A DNA stretch of 46,701 bases from an uncultured Opitutia bacterium (GTDB taxonomy: Bacteria > Verrucomicrobiota > Verrucomicrobiia > Opitutales > Opitutaceae): contig CAIOTK010000482.1 in the NCBI GenBank assembly GCA_903861185.1, positions 1-46,701 on the forward strand. The letters run 5' to 3'. Positions 38,758 through 46,701 of the stretch are shown here, piece after piece. A program made the translations under genes and the position numbers. The first letter of the stretch is position 1; every line of letters begins with the position of its first letter. Under the pieces are notes generated by a model. The model searched no databases, had not been told where the DNA came from, and saw only the letters and a list, made by a program, of their open reading frames with translations.

Positions 38758-40226
38758 CCACCTCCACGACGCCCCTGTACTACCTTTCGCTTGCGGAGGC
38801 CGCCGCGGCACTCTCGTCCGGTCGAATTTCCTCGGCGGAACTGACGGACGCAGTGATCGCACGGGCGGAGGCGGTCGAACCGCAGCTGCACGCGCTACTC
38901 TCCGCGGATCCCGCTGCCGCTCGAGCGCAGGCTCAAGCCTCGGATGCCCGCCGCGCCGCCGGCAAAAGCTTGGGGCCATTGGATGGGATTCCGATTGGGC
39001 TTAAGGACGTCATCGCCGTCCGGGACCAACCCCTGACGGCCGGCAGCCGGATGCTGGCGAATTTCATCTCGCCCTACGACGCCACGGTCACACGACGCCT
39101 CCGCGAGGCCGGAGCAGTCCTCTACGGACGCCACAACTGCGACGAGTTCGCGATGGGCTCGTCTACTGAGAATTCCGCCTTTCACCCCACTGGCAATCCC
39201 TGGGACCTCGAGCGCGTCCCCGGCGGTTCGTCGGGCGGCAGTGCGGCCGCCCTCGCGGCGGGCGAGGCCCTTGCGACACTGGGTTCCGACACGGGCGGCT
39301 CCATTCGTCAGCCCGCAGCTTTGTGCGGCGTGGTCGGCCTCAAGCCCACTTACGGTCGTGTCTCCCGTTACGGGCTGGTCGCTTACGCGTCCTCCTTGGA
39401 TCAGATCGGTCCGTTTGGCCGTACCGTCGAGGACGTCGCACTGGTGCTGCAAGCGATCGCCGGCCACGACGAACGCGATTCCACTTCGTTGCGCGCCAAA
39501 ACGGAGGATTTTGGCGCAGAACTGAGGGGCCCAGCCATTCCTCGTCGGCTGGGACTGCCCCGCGAGTACTTCGGGGAGGGATTGGATCCCGAGGTCGCCG
39601 CCGCGGTCGAGCAGGCCGTGTCGTATTACAGGGGACTCGGTTGCGAGGTTCGGCCAGTGTCGCTCCCGCACACCCCGTACTGCCTCGACACCTACTACGT
39701 TCTCGCGACCGCCGAGGCGTCCTCGAACCTCTCGCGTTACGACGGAATCCGCTATGGACACCGCTGCGCCGAGCCCCGGGACCTGAACGACCTTTACTCC
39801 CGCTCGCGAGCCGAGGGATTTGGCGCGGAGGTCAAACGACGAATCATCCTAGGTACTTACGTGCTCTCGAGCGGCTACTATGATGCCTATTATCTCCGGG
39901 CCCAGAAGGTCCGCACCCTGGTGCGTCGTGACTTCCTCCAGGCCTTTGCGGACGTGGATGCCCTATTGACGCCGACCTCACCGATCCCCGCGTTCCGGCG
40001 TGGGGAAAAGGCCGATCCGCTCGCGATGTATCTTTGCGATATCTACACCATCGGAGCCAATCTCGCGGGACTCCCCGCGATGAGCGTCCCCTGTGGCTTC
40101 ACCCGCGCCGGCCTGCCGGTGGGATTCCAACTCCTTGGCCAACCGCTCGGTGAGGCACAACTCCTCGCGCTCGGCCACGCTTACGATCGTGAGCACCAGT
40201 GGGGCCGCCGGCATCCTAATCTCTGA
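38754..40226 (+). CDS. gatA: Asp/Glu-tRNA amidotransferase subunit A
   Basis: Amidase signature VPGGSSGGSAAALAAGEALATLGSDTGGSIRQPAALCGVVGLKPTYGRVSRYGL. ATGA overlap with gatC. Confidence 0.97.
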   Translation: MTTSTTPLYYLSLAEAAAALSSGRISSAELTDAVIARAEAVEPQLHALLSADPAAARAQAQASDARRAAGKSLGPLDGIPIGLKDVIAVRDQPLTAGSRMLANFISPYDATVTRRLREAGAVLYGRHNCDEFAMGSSTENSAFHPTGNPWDLERVPGGSSGGSAAALAAGEALATLGSDTGGSIRQPAALCGVVGLKPTYGRVSRYGLVAYASSLDQIGPFGRTVEDVALVLQAIAGHDERDSTSLRAKTEDFGAELRGPAIPRRLGLPREYFGEGLDPEVAAAVEQAVSYYRGLGCEVRPVSLPHTPYCLDTYYVLATAEASSNLSRYDGIRYGHRCAEPRDLNDLYSRSRAEGFGAEVKRRIILGTYVLSSGYYDAYYLRAQKVRTLVRRDFLQAFADVDALLTPTSPIPAFRRGEKADPLAMYLCDIYTIGANLAGLPAMSVPCGFTRAGLPVGFQLLGQPLGEAQLLALGHAYDREHQWGRRHPNL

Positions 40227-40239
40227 CCTCGGTCCCGCC

Positions 40240-41715
40240 GTGTCCTCCCCAGTCCCACCAGCCGTATCCTACGAGGCCGTGATCGGTCTAGAGGTCCACG
40301 TCCAGATCCGCACCCGCTCCAAGATCTTCACGCGCGTCGCCGCGGGTTACGGCCACGAACCCAACACCCTCACCGATCCTGTCGTCTTGGCCTTGCCCGG
40401 TGCTCTTCCGGTGATGAACCGAGCCGCCTTGGACGCTATCATCAAAGCCGGACTCCTGCTCGGTTGTGAGATCGCGCCGGTCTGCAAATGGGATCGGAAA
40501 AACTACTTTTATCCGGACTCCCCCAAAAACTATCAGATCTCCCAATTCGACGCCCCTGTCTGCCGCGGCGGTACCGTTGAAATCGAATTGCCCGGCTCGG
40601 CCCGTAATGTGATGGGGGAACACAAGCGGATCCCGCTCACCCGGATTCACCTCGAGGAGGATGTCGGCAAGCTCAACCACGGTGCCGCCGAATCACTCGT
40701 AGACTATAATCGCGCCGGAACTCCGCTGATGGAAATCGTCTCGGACCCCGCGCTGCACTCAGGCGACGAGGCCTATGCGTACCTAACTTCTCTGCGCGCC
40801 ACGATGATCCAAGGCGGGATCTCTGACTGCGATATGGAGAAGGGCCAGCTCCGGTGCGACGCCAACATCTCCCTCCGACCCGCCGGCAGCACGACTCTAG
40901 GAACCAAGGTTGAGCTCAAGAACCTCAATTCAATCTCGTTCGTGCGCGATGGCATCGAGCACGAGATTAGGCGCCAGCGCGCGATCCTTGAGCGCGGGGG
41001 ACGCATCTCGCAAGAAACGCGGGACTACGACGGGATGAGCGGCACCTCACAGTCTCTGCGCTCGAAGGAGGAGGCCCACGACTATCGGTACTTTCCCGAT
41101 CCGGACCTGATGCCGGTCGTGATCGATGCCGCTTGGTGCGAGCGGCTACGCGCAGAGTGCCCCGAGCTGCCTTTCGACCGGCAACGCCGCTTCCTCGCGG
41201 ACCATCAGCTGCCCTACACCCAGACTTCCGTGTTGGTTTGGGATCAGCCGCTCGCCGACTACTTTGAAGCTGCGGTGCGCCTAGGAGCGGCTCCGCAGGC
41301 CGCCGGCAACTGGATCATCAACGACCTGCGGCGGGAGCTGGCGGCCGCGGGCTCGACCCCCGCGGAATGCCGCCTGTCTCCCGCTCATCTTGTCGCACTG
41401 CTGCGTCTGGTCGACTCCGGGGTCCTGTTGAACGCGGCCGCCAAGGAAGTGTTTGTGGAGATGTTTGCGACCGGAGACTCGGCGGAGGTTATCGCAGATC
41501 GCCGCGGCCTTCGCGCGGCGCCGACGGACACCGCTGAACTAGATGGCTGGTGCCGCGATGCGATCGCAGGCAACCCCAAGGCGGCGGCGGAATTCCGTTC
41601 CGGAAAGGACAGCGCCCTGAACGCCTTGAAGGGACCAGTGATGAAGGCCGCTAAGGGGAAGGCTAACCCCAAGGCGGTTGACGAGACATTACGGCGTCTC
41701 CTCGCTGCCGTTTGA
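40240..41715 (+). CDS. gatB: Asp/Glu-tRNA amidotransferase subunit B
   Basis: YEAVIGLEVHVQIRTRSKIF; CKWDRKNYFYPDSPKNYQISQFDAP; DYNRAGTPLMEIVSDP; C-terminal YqeY-like region. GTG start at 40240 preferred over the upstream-extended track ORF. Confidence 0.96.
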   Translation: MSSPVPPAVSYEAVIGLEVHVQIRTRSKIFTRVAAGYGHEPNTLTDPVVLALPGALPVMNRAALDAIIKAGLLLGCEIAPVCKWDRKNYFYPDSPKNYQISQFDAPVCRGGTVEIELPGSARNVMGEHKRIPLTRIHLEEDVGKLNHGAAESLVDYNRAGTPLMEIVSDPALHSGDEAYAYLTSLRATMIQGGISDCDMEKGQLRCDANISLRPAGSTTLGTKVELKNLNSISFVRDGIEHEIRRQRAILERGGRISQETRDYDGMSGTSQSLRSKEEAHDYRYFPDPDLMPVVIDAAWCERLRAECPELPFDRQRRFLADHQLPYTQTSVLVWDQPLADYFEAAVRLGAAPQAAGNWIINDLRRELAAAGSTPAECRLSPAHLVALLRLVDSGVLLNAAAKEVFVEMFATGDSAEVIADRRGLRAAPTDTAELDGWCRDAIAGNPKAAAEFRSGKDSALNALKGPVMKAAKGKANPKAVDETLRRLLAAV

Positions 41716-41773
41716 CCAAGGCCTGCGGGAAGGGGCTTGTGCCCACTGCTCCGGCGGCGATTCTGTCGAAGTA

Positions 41774-42388
41774 ATGCGGTTTTTCGGTCTAGCGCCAGAT
41801 CGGCTCCAGTCCCCGGATGGGACGCCGCCTCCCGTTCCTACTGCGCAGCGGGCGGTACTCTTGGGTGCCCTTGGCCTAGCGGCCGTAAGCCTCGCAGCAT
41901 ACTCCGTGTGGGCATTCCGGTTGGTAGCCGGGACGGGGCTGCTCTATGGCTCCATCTCCGCCGTTTATCTCGCCACCAGCGGGTGGATTCTGGCCCGGTT
42001 GGTGCCTCCGCCCGGGCGCGTGCGTTATCTCGGCCTATTTACGCTTGGGTTTGCCGGTTATGCTGCCCTCTGGTGCCTGTGCTGGTTTGGCCTCCGCGGA
42101 CGCTACCATGCGGACTTTCACGGGGCCGTGCTGGGGCTCGCCTGGCTCGCGTGGCTGCATTGGCGCGCTTTCGGCGCGCGCGGCTCTTGGGTCCCGGCCG
42201 CCTTGGTGCTCCTCGCGCTGCACACGCTCGGCTATACCGCGGGGGACGATCTGCACGCGCTGGTCGGAGGCGTCAGTGGTCGCCTGCTCTGGGGCCTAAG
42301 CCACGGGCTTGGTTTTGGCGCCGGGCTCGGCTGGCTCTTGCACCGTGCCCAAACCGCCGCCGCGAAAGAATCGGCTGGGATAGAGTAG
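41774..42388 (+). CDS. Multi-pass membrane protein of unknown function
   Basis: 205 aa with several hydrophobic segments (AVLLGALGLAAVSLAAYSVWAF, GLLYGSISAVYLATSGWILARLV, YLGLFTLGFAGYAALWCLCWFGL, AVLGLAWLAWL, VPAALVLLALHTLGYTAGDDLHALVGG...). Confidence 0.6.
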   Translation: MRFFGLAPDRLQSPDGTPPPVPTAQRAVLLGALGLAAVSLAAYSVWAFRLVAGTGLLYGSISAVYLATSGWILARLVPPPGRVRYLGLFTLGFAGYAALWCLCWFGLRGRYHADFHGAVLGLAWLAWLHWRAFGARGSWVPAALVLLALHTLGYTAGDDLHALVGGVSGRLLWGLSHGLGFGAGLGWLLHRAQTAAAKESAGIE

Positions 42389-42420
42389 GGTAGAGTGGGG
42401 CGGCTTAGCGCCGGCCGTCT

Positions 42421-43647
42421 CTATTCACCGATGCACCAAAGGTAGTCCTGACGCTCCGGGGTCATTTTCGCGGCCCGGAGATAAACTCGTCCGCCCGCGA
42501 TCGCCGGCGAGGCGAGGGCCTCATCGCCCACCTTATTCTGCGCCAGCACCTTCGCGCCAGCTGGCGAAACCTCCACAACAAAGGTCACTCCCCGCAAGTT
42601 CGTCACGTAAACTCGATCGCCCAGCATCACCGGAGAACCGTAGAAATCGCGGTCCACCTTTTCGCGCCAGAGCTCCGCACCGGTGTCCGCCCGCCAGCAG
42701 ACGATCTGGCCGGCGTCCAAAACCGCGTACAGGTGACCATTCCGTACCAGCATCGACGGCACATAAACCCGCGTGTTGTTCTGCCAGGCGATCCTTCCGG
42801 AACCATCCGCCTCCACCGCCGTGACGTTGTTGCGCGGATACCCACCACTGACGAACACGCGCTGCCCGTCGGTCACCGCCGTGGTCACGCACTCTTCCGT
42901 AGCTCCTTCGATCTCCCATAGCTTACGACCGGAAATAGGATCGAAGGCAGAAATGAGGTTGCAGCCGCCCAGAACCACTTGGGACTTTCCCGCGGCCTGC
43001 AGCACCGCCGGGCTGGTGTAGTTGGCGATCTTGGGACGGTCCTGCGACCAGACCGTCTTGCCGGTCGCGCGATCAAGGGCCAGCACCTTCCCGCCACCGC
43101 GATTGTCCGCGCTCACTATGACGAGCGCCCCGTGTACGACCGGAGAGGAGCCAAATCCCTGGTGCATCACGAAGTCGGCGACCCGTGTCTGCCAGAGTAG
43201 CTTCCCGGCCGGCGTCAGGGCCGAGGTCTGGATGCCCTTGCCGTTGGGAAAATTCACGAACAACCGCTCACCGTCCCACGCCACCGAACCGGCCGCGGGA
43301 TTCGAGAGCCGATGATTACCCGCGTCGACTTGGCCACGATGCACCACTGCGTCCCATAGCACCCTGCCACTCGCCCGGTCGAGGCAGATGACCGCTTGCT
43401 CGTCCGCGGTCGCGGTAGTCAGGTAGATGCGATCGCCCACGAGGGTGGGTGAGCTGTGCCCTCGGCCGCGCAGAGGAGTCTTCCAGCGTACCCGGTCCGT
43501 CTCGCTCCACTGGATGGGAACTGCCTGACTAGAGGACGCGTGTCCGTCTGCGGTGGGCCCCCGCCAGCCGGGCCAGTCGCCTGCCCGAGCTAAGGAGGTC
43601 AATGAAAGGAGGAGCAAGAAGACTGGGGTCGTGAAGGGGCGGCGCAT
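42421..43647 (-). CDS. PQQ-like beta-propeller repeat protein, secreted
   Basis: MRRPFTTPVFLLLLSLTSLARAGDWPGWRGPTADGHA; repeats such as VICLDRASGRVLW, VLALDRATGKTVWSQ, IVCWRADTGAELWREKV. Confidence 0.9.
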   Translation of the reverse strand: MRRPFTTPVFLLLLSLTSLARAGDWPGWRGPTADGHASSSQAVPIQWSETDRVRWKTPLRGRGHSSPTLVGDRIYLTTATADEQAVICLDRASGRVLWDAVVHRGQVDAGNHRLSNPAAGSVAWDGERLFVNFPNGKGIQTSALTPAGKLLWQTRVADFVMHQGFGSSPVVHGALVIVSADNRGGGKVLALDRATGKTVWSQDRPKIANYTSPAVLQAAGKSQVVLGGCNLISAFDPISGRKLWEIEGATEECVTTAVTDGQRVFVSGGYPRNNVTAVEADGSGRIAWQNNTRVYVPSMLVRNGHLYAVLDAGQIVCWRADTGAELWREKVDRDFYGSPVMLGDRVYVTNLRGVTFVVEVSPAGAKVLAQNKVGDEALASPAIAGGRVYLRAAKMTPERQDYLWCIGE

Positions 43648-43738
43648 CGAGATCGGGGTTATTGGCAGCGTCGTGCCTGCTTTCGTGGCTCGCAAGCCCG
43701 CAAGGGTAGGAGTGGGACTCCGCGCCAGCCCTGAAGAC

Positions 43739-45307
43739 CTACTTTCCAAGCGTTTTGGGGGGCTCCATCCGCAGTCGTCCGTGGAGTTCGGCCAATTCTC
43801 GCAGGTAGCCGGCGGAGTCGGACTGGAGTCGTTCGAGCTGTTCCGTCCGGTAGCGCCACCCCCAATTGCCCGCCGCTTGCCCCGGCGTATTGAACCGGCC
43901 CTCCGGTCCGAGACTGAGGAAGTCCTGCAGCGAAATTACCGCTAGCCCGGCGACCGATGCATACGCGGCGCGAATGAAATCCCAGCCAATCTCGCGGCCG
44001 CTGACCCTTAGGTAACGCCGCACGTGATCCCGAACAGATTCGTCGGCGGACTGGTACCAGCCGAGCGTGGTGTCGTTGTCGTGGGTCCCGGGGTAGATCA
44101 CGCAGTTCGCGCGCAGATTGTGCGGCAGGTAGGGGTTCGAAGCGTCCGCACCAAAGGCGAACTGGAGCACCGCCATTCCAGGCAGACCGGTGGCCTCGCG
44201 CAGGGCGGTGGTCTCGGGGGTGAGCAGGCCCAGATCCTCGGCGATTAGCCGCGCCTCAGGGAGCGCGCGTTGTACCGCGGCGAAGAACGGTAGCGCAGGA
44301 CCCGGGATCCAGCGGCCGGTTCGTGCCGTGGCCGAGCCTGCGGGCACGGACCAATAGGCCTCGAAGCCTCGGAAATGATCGATTCGCACCACGTCGGCGA
44401 AGGCGAAGGCGGCGCGGAGCCGGGCCAGCCACCAAGCGTAGCCGCTCTCCGCGTGCGTCGGCCAGTCATAGAGCGGGTTGCCCCACAACTGGCCATCGGC
44501 GGAAAAGTAATCTGGTGGCACCCCAGCGACCCCAGTTGGACGGGAGGTGCGCGGGTCGAGTTGAAACAGTTCGGGCTGCGCCCAGACATCCGCGCTGTCG
44601 AGGGCGGTGAAGATCGGGATGTCGCCGATTATTTCGATGCCGGCGGAGGCCGCTTGCGTGCGCACGCGGCGCCATTGAGCGAAGAAGAGATACTGAAGGA
44701 AGGCGTGGGCCTCGGTGCGCCGTTCCAGCCGGCTGCGTGCGGGATTTTTCTGGGCAGCGGAGAACGACCGGAGCTCCCGGGGCCACTCCCACCAAGGTTT
44801 ACCTCCCTGATCCTCTTTGAGGGCTGAGAACAGGGCGTAGGCATCCAGCCAGGCTGCGTGCTCGCGCCGGAAAGTCTCGAAGCTGCCCCCGGCAAGCGGC
44901 GGACGGCCTTGCTGGCGCCACCGTTCCCAGACTCGGAAAAGCAGCGGGAGTTTGCGCTGATACAGCGCCCCGAAATCGACGGAATTCTCCGGTAGCTCAC
45001 GCAGCGATGCGAGTTCGGGCTCCGAAAGCCATCCGGCCGCGCGCAGCGGGAGCACGTCGATCAAGTAAGGATTGCCGGCAAAGGAGCTGAAGCACTGGTA
45101 GGGGGAGTCACCGTACCCGGTCGGTCCAAGCGGACACGTCTGCCAGTAGCGGAGCCCCGCGGCCTGGAGGAAGCGCAACAGCGCCTCTACCGGTTCACCC
45201 AACGTCCCGACCCCTTGGGCGCCCGGTAAGGAGGTGGGGTGAAGTAAAAGCCCCGCGGCCCGGTGATCGAGCCAAGAGAACAAGGGAGCCGCAGAGCTGA
45301 GGGCCAT
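43739..45307 (-). CDS. malQ: 4-alpha-glucanotransferase
   Basis: RAAGLLLHPTSLPGAQGVGTLGEPVEALLRFLQAAGLRYWQTCPLGPTGYGDSPYQCFSSFAGNPYLID; VRIDHFRGFEAYWSVPAG; AEDLGLLTPE; YPGTHDNDTTLGWY. Confidence 0.96.
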   Translation of the reverse strand: MALSSAAPLFSWLDHRAAGLLLHPTSLPGAQGVGTLGEPVEALLRFLQAAGLRYWQTCPLGPTGYGDSPYQCFSSFAGNPYLIDVLPLRAAGWLSEPELASLRELPENSVDFGALYQRKLPLLFRVWERWRQQGRPPLAGGSFETFRREHAAWLDAYALFSALKEDQGGKPWWEWPRELRSFSAAQKNPARSRLERRTEAHAFLQYLFFAQWRRVRTQAASAGIEIIGDIPIFTALDSADVWAQPELFQLDPRTSRPTGVAGVPPDYFSADGQLWGNPLYDWPTHAESGYAWWLARLRAAFAFADVVRIDHFRGFEAYWSVPAGSATARTGRWIPGPALPFFAAVQRALPEARLIAEDLGLLTPETTALREATGLPGMAVLQFAFGADASNPYLPHNLRANCVIYPGTHDNDTTLGWYQSADESVRDHVRRYLRVSGREIGWDFIRAAYASVAGLAVISLQDFLSLGPEGRFNTPGQAAGNWGWRYRTEQLERLQSDSAGYLRELAELHGRLRMEPPKTLGK

Positions 45308-45360
45308 CGAGGGGAATTGGAGGCGAAGCGGCGAAGGGCGCAGCAGTTCCTCAGCTTAAC

Positions 45361-45366
45361 ATAATA
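45361..45366 (-). promoter_or_regulatory. Possible -10 element (TATTAT) upstream of malQ
   Basis: Minus-strand CACAATCCATATTATGTTAAG is an AT-rich island about 54 nt upstream of the malQ start. No convincing -35 at normal spacing. Confidence 0.25.
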
Positions 45367-45402
45367 TGGATTGTGCTGCCAAACGACATCCAGCGCCGCT
45401 CC

Positions 45403-46680
45403 TCACTGCGCCGGACCCCAATGCCTAGTGAACGGGAAATAAACCAAAATCGGCCTCCCGACCACATCCCTAGCCGGGACCGTACCCCAATAGCGGCCGT
45501 CCAGACTGTTCGCCGAGTTATCACCCAGCGCAAAATATTCCCCCGCTCCAATCTTCACCTGGGTTCCGGCCCGCAACAGTCCTTCGTAGCGATACCCCAC
45601 ATGGTTTCCCTCTTGACGCGCATTGCCCGAGAAAACGCCCGCGCCGGTGATCGGGGCCCCGTTGCGGTGGAGCTCGAAGCCCTTGAGCTCGAGCGTATCC
45701 CCGGGCACCCCCACCAGCCTCTTGATGTAATATTGGTCTCCGTACGAGCGCGCCAACCCCTCGATGTTACCCGTCCGGAATACGAAACCGCTCCCAACTG
45801 CCGGCGGGATAAAATGATAACTTAACCGGTCCACAAAAAGTTGATCCCCAGTCAGAATGTCGAATGCCATCACCCTCTCGCCCGCCTTAACGCTTCGTCC
45901 CGTGCGCAGGAAACGCGTCCGACCGGGCTCGTTCCCGGATTGCCGCGCCAAAACGCGCGCCAAATCCACCCCACCCGGCTCATGCGATGGTCGCTCGCTC
46001 GGGAAAAAACAGTCGCGCACGGCCCACTCAAAGTCGAAGTCTTGGGGCACGCGCACCGTAACTGGACGTTCGCCCACGATCAATGTGTACTCCTTGAGGG
46101 TAGCCGGTAAAATGAGCCAGGAACGGCCGGCAACCTCCCGGTAAGGAAGCGTAAGCCGACCTCCGGCGGAACCGGCCACGGGAATGAGAATCTCCCCGCT
46201 CGTCGGCGCATCAATGCGGACGGTCTGGGCCCCGAAACTGACAAACCGAGCGGCCTGAGCGAGTAGTCCGGGTTCGTCCGCCCGCCGAGTGAACGCCTCC
46301 GGCGTCATCCCGTTGTAGGTCGGCCACATCGAGTTGGTCGGGATCTTGAATGGCTGCACCACATAGGTCCGCAGACCGAGGATCACCAACGCCGCGACCA
46401 GAAAGAACTCCACGTTATCCCCAATGGTGGTCTTCGGGTAGATGGCTCCCCCGGTACGGCGGAGGTTCTCCTCAAGGTGCTCAATCCCGAGTTGGAGTTT
46501 CTCGGCCCCAGCCCGCGCTTTGACCTCTGCACGCAGAGAGGCGGTGCGGACCTCCAGTTCAGCGAGCTCTGCCGCCCCCAGCACGTCACGGCGGTAGTGC
46601 CAGACCTTGTCCGCGATTTCGAGCCAGTTGGCCGCATTTTCGCGCATCTTGCGGTCCGGCGACTTGAAGAATCCGAACAT
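45403..46680 (-). CDS. lepB: Signal peptidase I with large insertion
   Basis: VVQPFKIPTNSMWPTYNG (Ser box); GDQLFVDRLSYHF; YYIKRLVGVPGDTLEL (Lys box); ALGDNSANSLDGRYWGTVPARDVVGRPILVYFP (box E). Confidence 0.94.
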   Translation of the reverse strand: MFGFFKSPDRKMRENAANWLEIADKVWHYRRDVLGAAELAELEVRTASLRAEVKARAGAEKLQLGIEHLEENLRRTGGAIYPKTTIGDNVEFFLVAALVILGLRTYVVQPFKIPTNSMWPTYNGMTPEAFTRRADEPGLLAQAARFVSFGAQTVRIDAPTSGEILIPVAGSAGGRLTLPYREVAGRSWLILPATLKEYTLIVGERPVTVRVPQDFDFEWAVRDCFFPSERPSHEPGGVDLARVLARQSGNEPGRTRFLRTGRSVKAGERVMAFDILTGDQLFVDRLSYHFIPPAVGSGFVFRTGNIEGLARSYGDQYYIKRLVGVPGDTLELKGFELHRNGAPITGAGVFSGNARQEGNHVGYRYEGLLRAGTQVKIGAGEYFALGDNSANSLDGRYWGTVPARDVVGRPILVYFPFTRHWGPAQ

Positions 46681-46701
46681 AAGGGGCGCTATTGGTTGCT
46701 C

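Noticed and set aside
40093-40239. Long N-terminal extension of gatB into gatA
   Set aside because: The extension is translated from another frame of gatA and does not look like GatB; the conserved GatB start follows GTG 40240.

Overview
This is a high-GC bacterial chromosomal window. Its gene content and TonB receptor style suggest Verrucomicrobiota, probably Opitutales/Opitutaceae; that is an inference and was not computed. It is densely coding, with about 30 genes and mostly housekeeping content. In order: a methionine synthase split in two (metH) divergent from a BtuB-like TonB receptor, ndk, a FAD-dependent oxidoreductase beside two divergent TonB-dependent receptors, a DUF885 peptidase-like protein, a cardiolipin-synthase-like PLD protein, an NtrC-type response regulator, a beta-CASP RNase-like MBL protein, an ApaG-like protein, purH, an M20 dipeptidase, a TAT-signal amidohydrolase, a sialate O-acetylesterase plus DUF1343/NamZ-like pair, a MoeB-rhodanese fusion, ruvX-truA-comF-accD-folC, ggt, rpmI-rplT-pheS-pheT, gatCAB, a membrane protein of unknown function, a PQQ-like beta-propeller protein, malQ and lepB. 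I found no CRISPR array, rRNA, tRNA, transposase, prophage or recognisable defence system. The best second-look items are: (1) a 17-bp x3 tandem repeat that duplicates the start-codon region of a TonB receptor and makes two tiny ATGA-coupled upstream ORFs; (2) an AccD whose four zinc-ribbon cysteines are all replaced; (3) metH interrupted by one in-frame TGA with a GTG restart 9 nt downstream in the same frame; (4) a signal peptidase I with about 150 extra residues between its catalytic Ser and Lys. I see no clear evidence of an entirely new multi-gene system.
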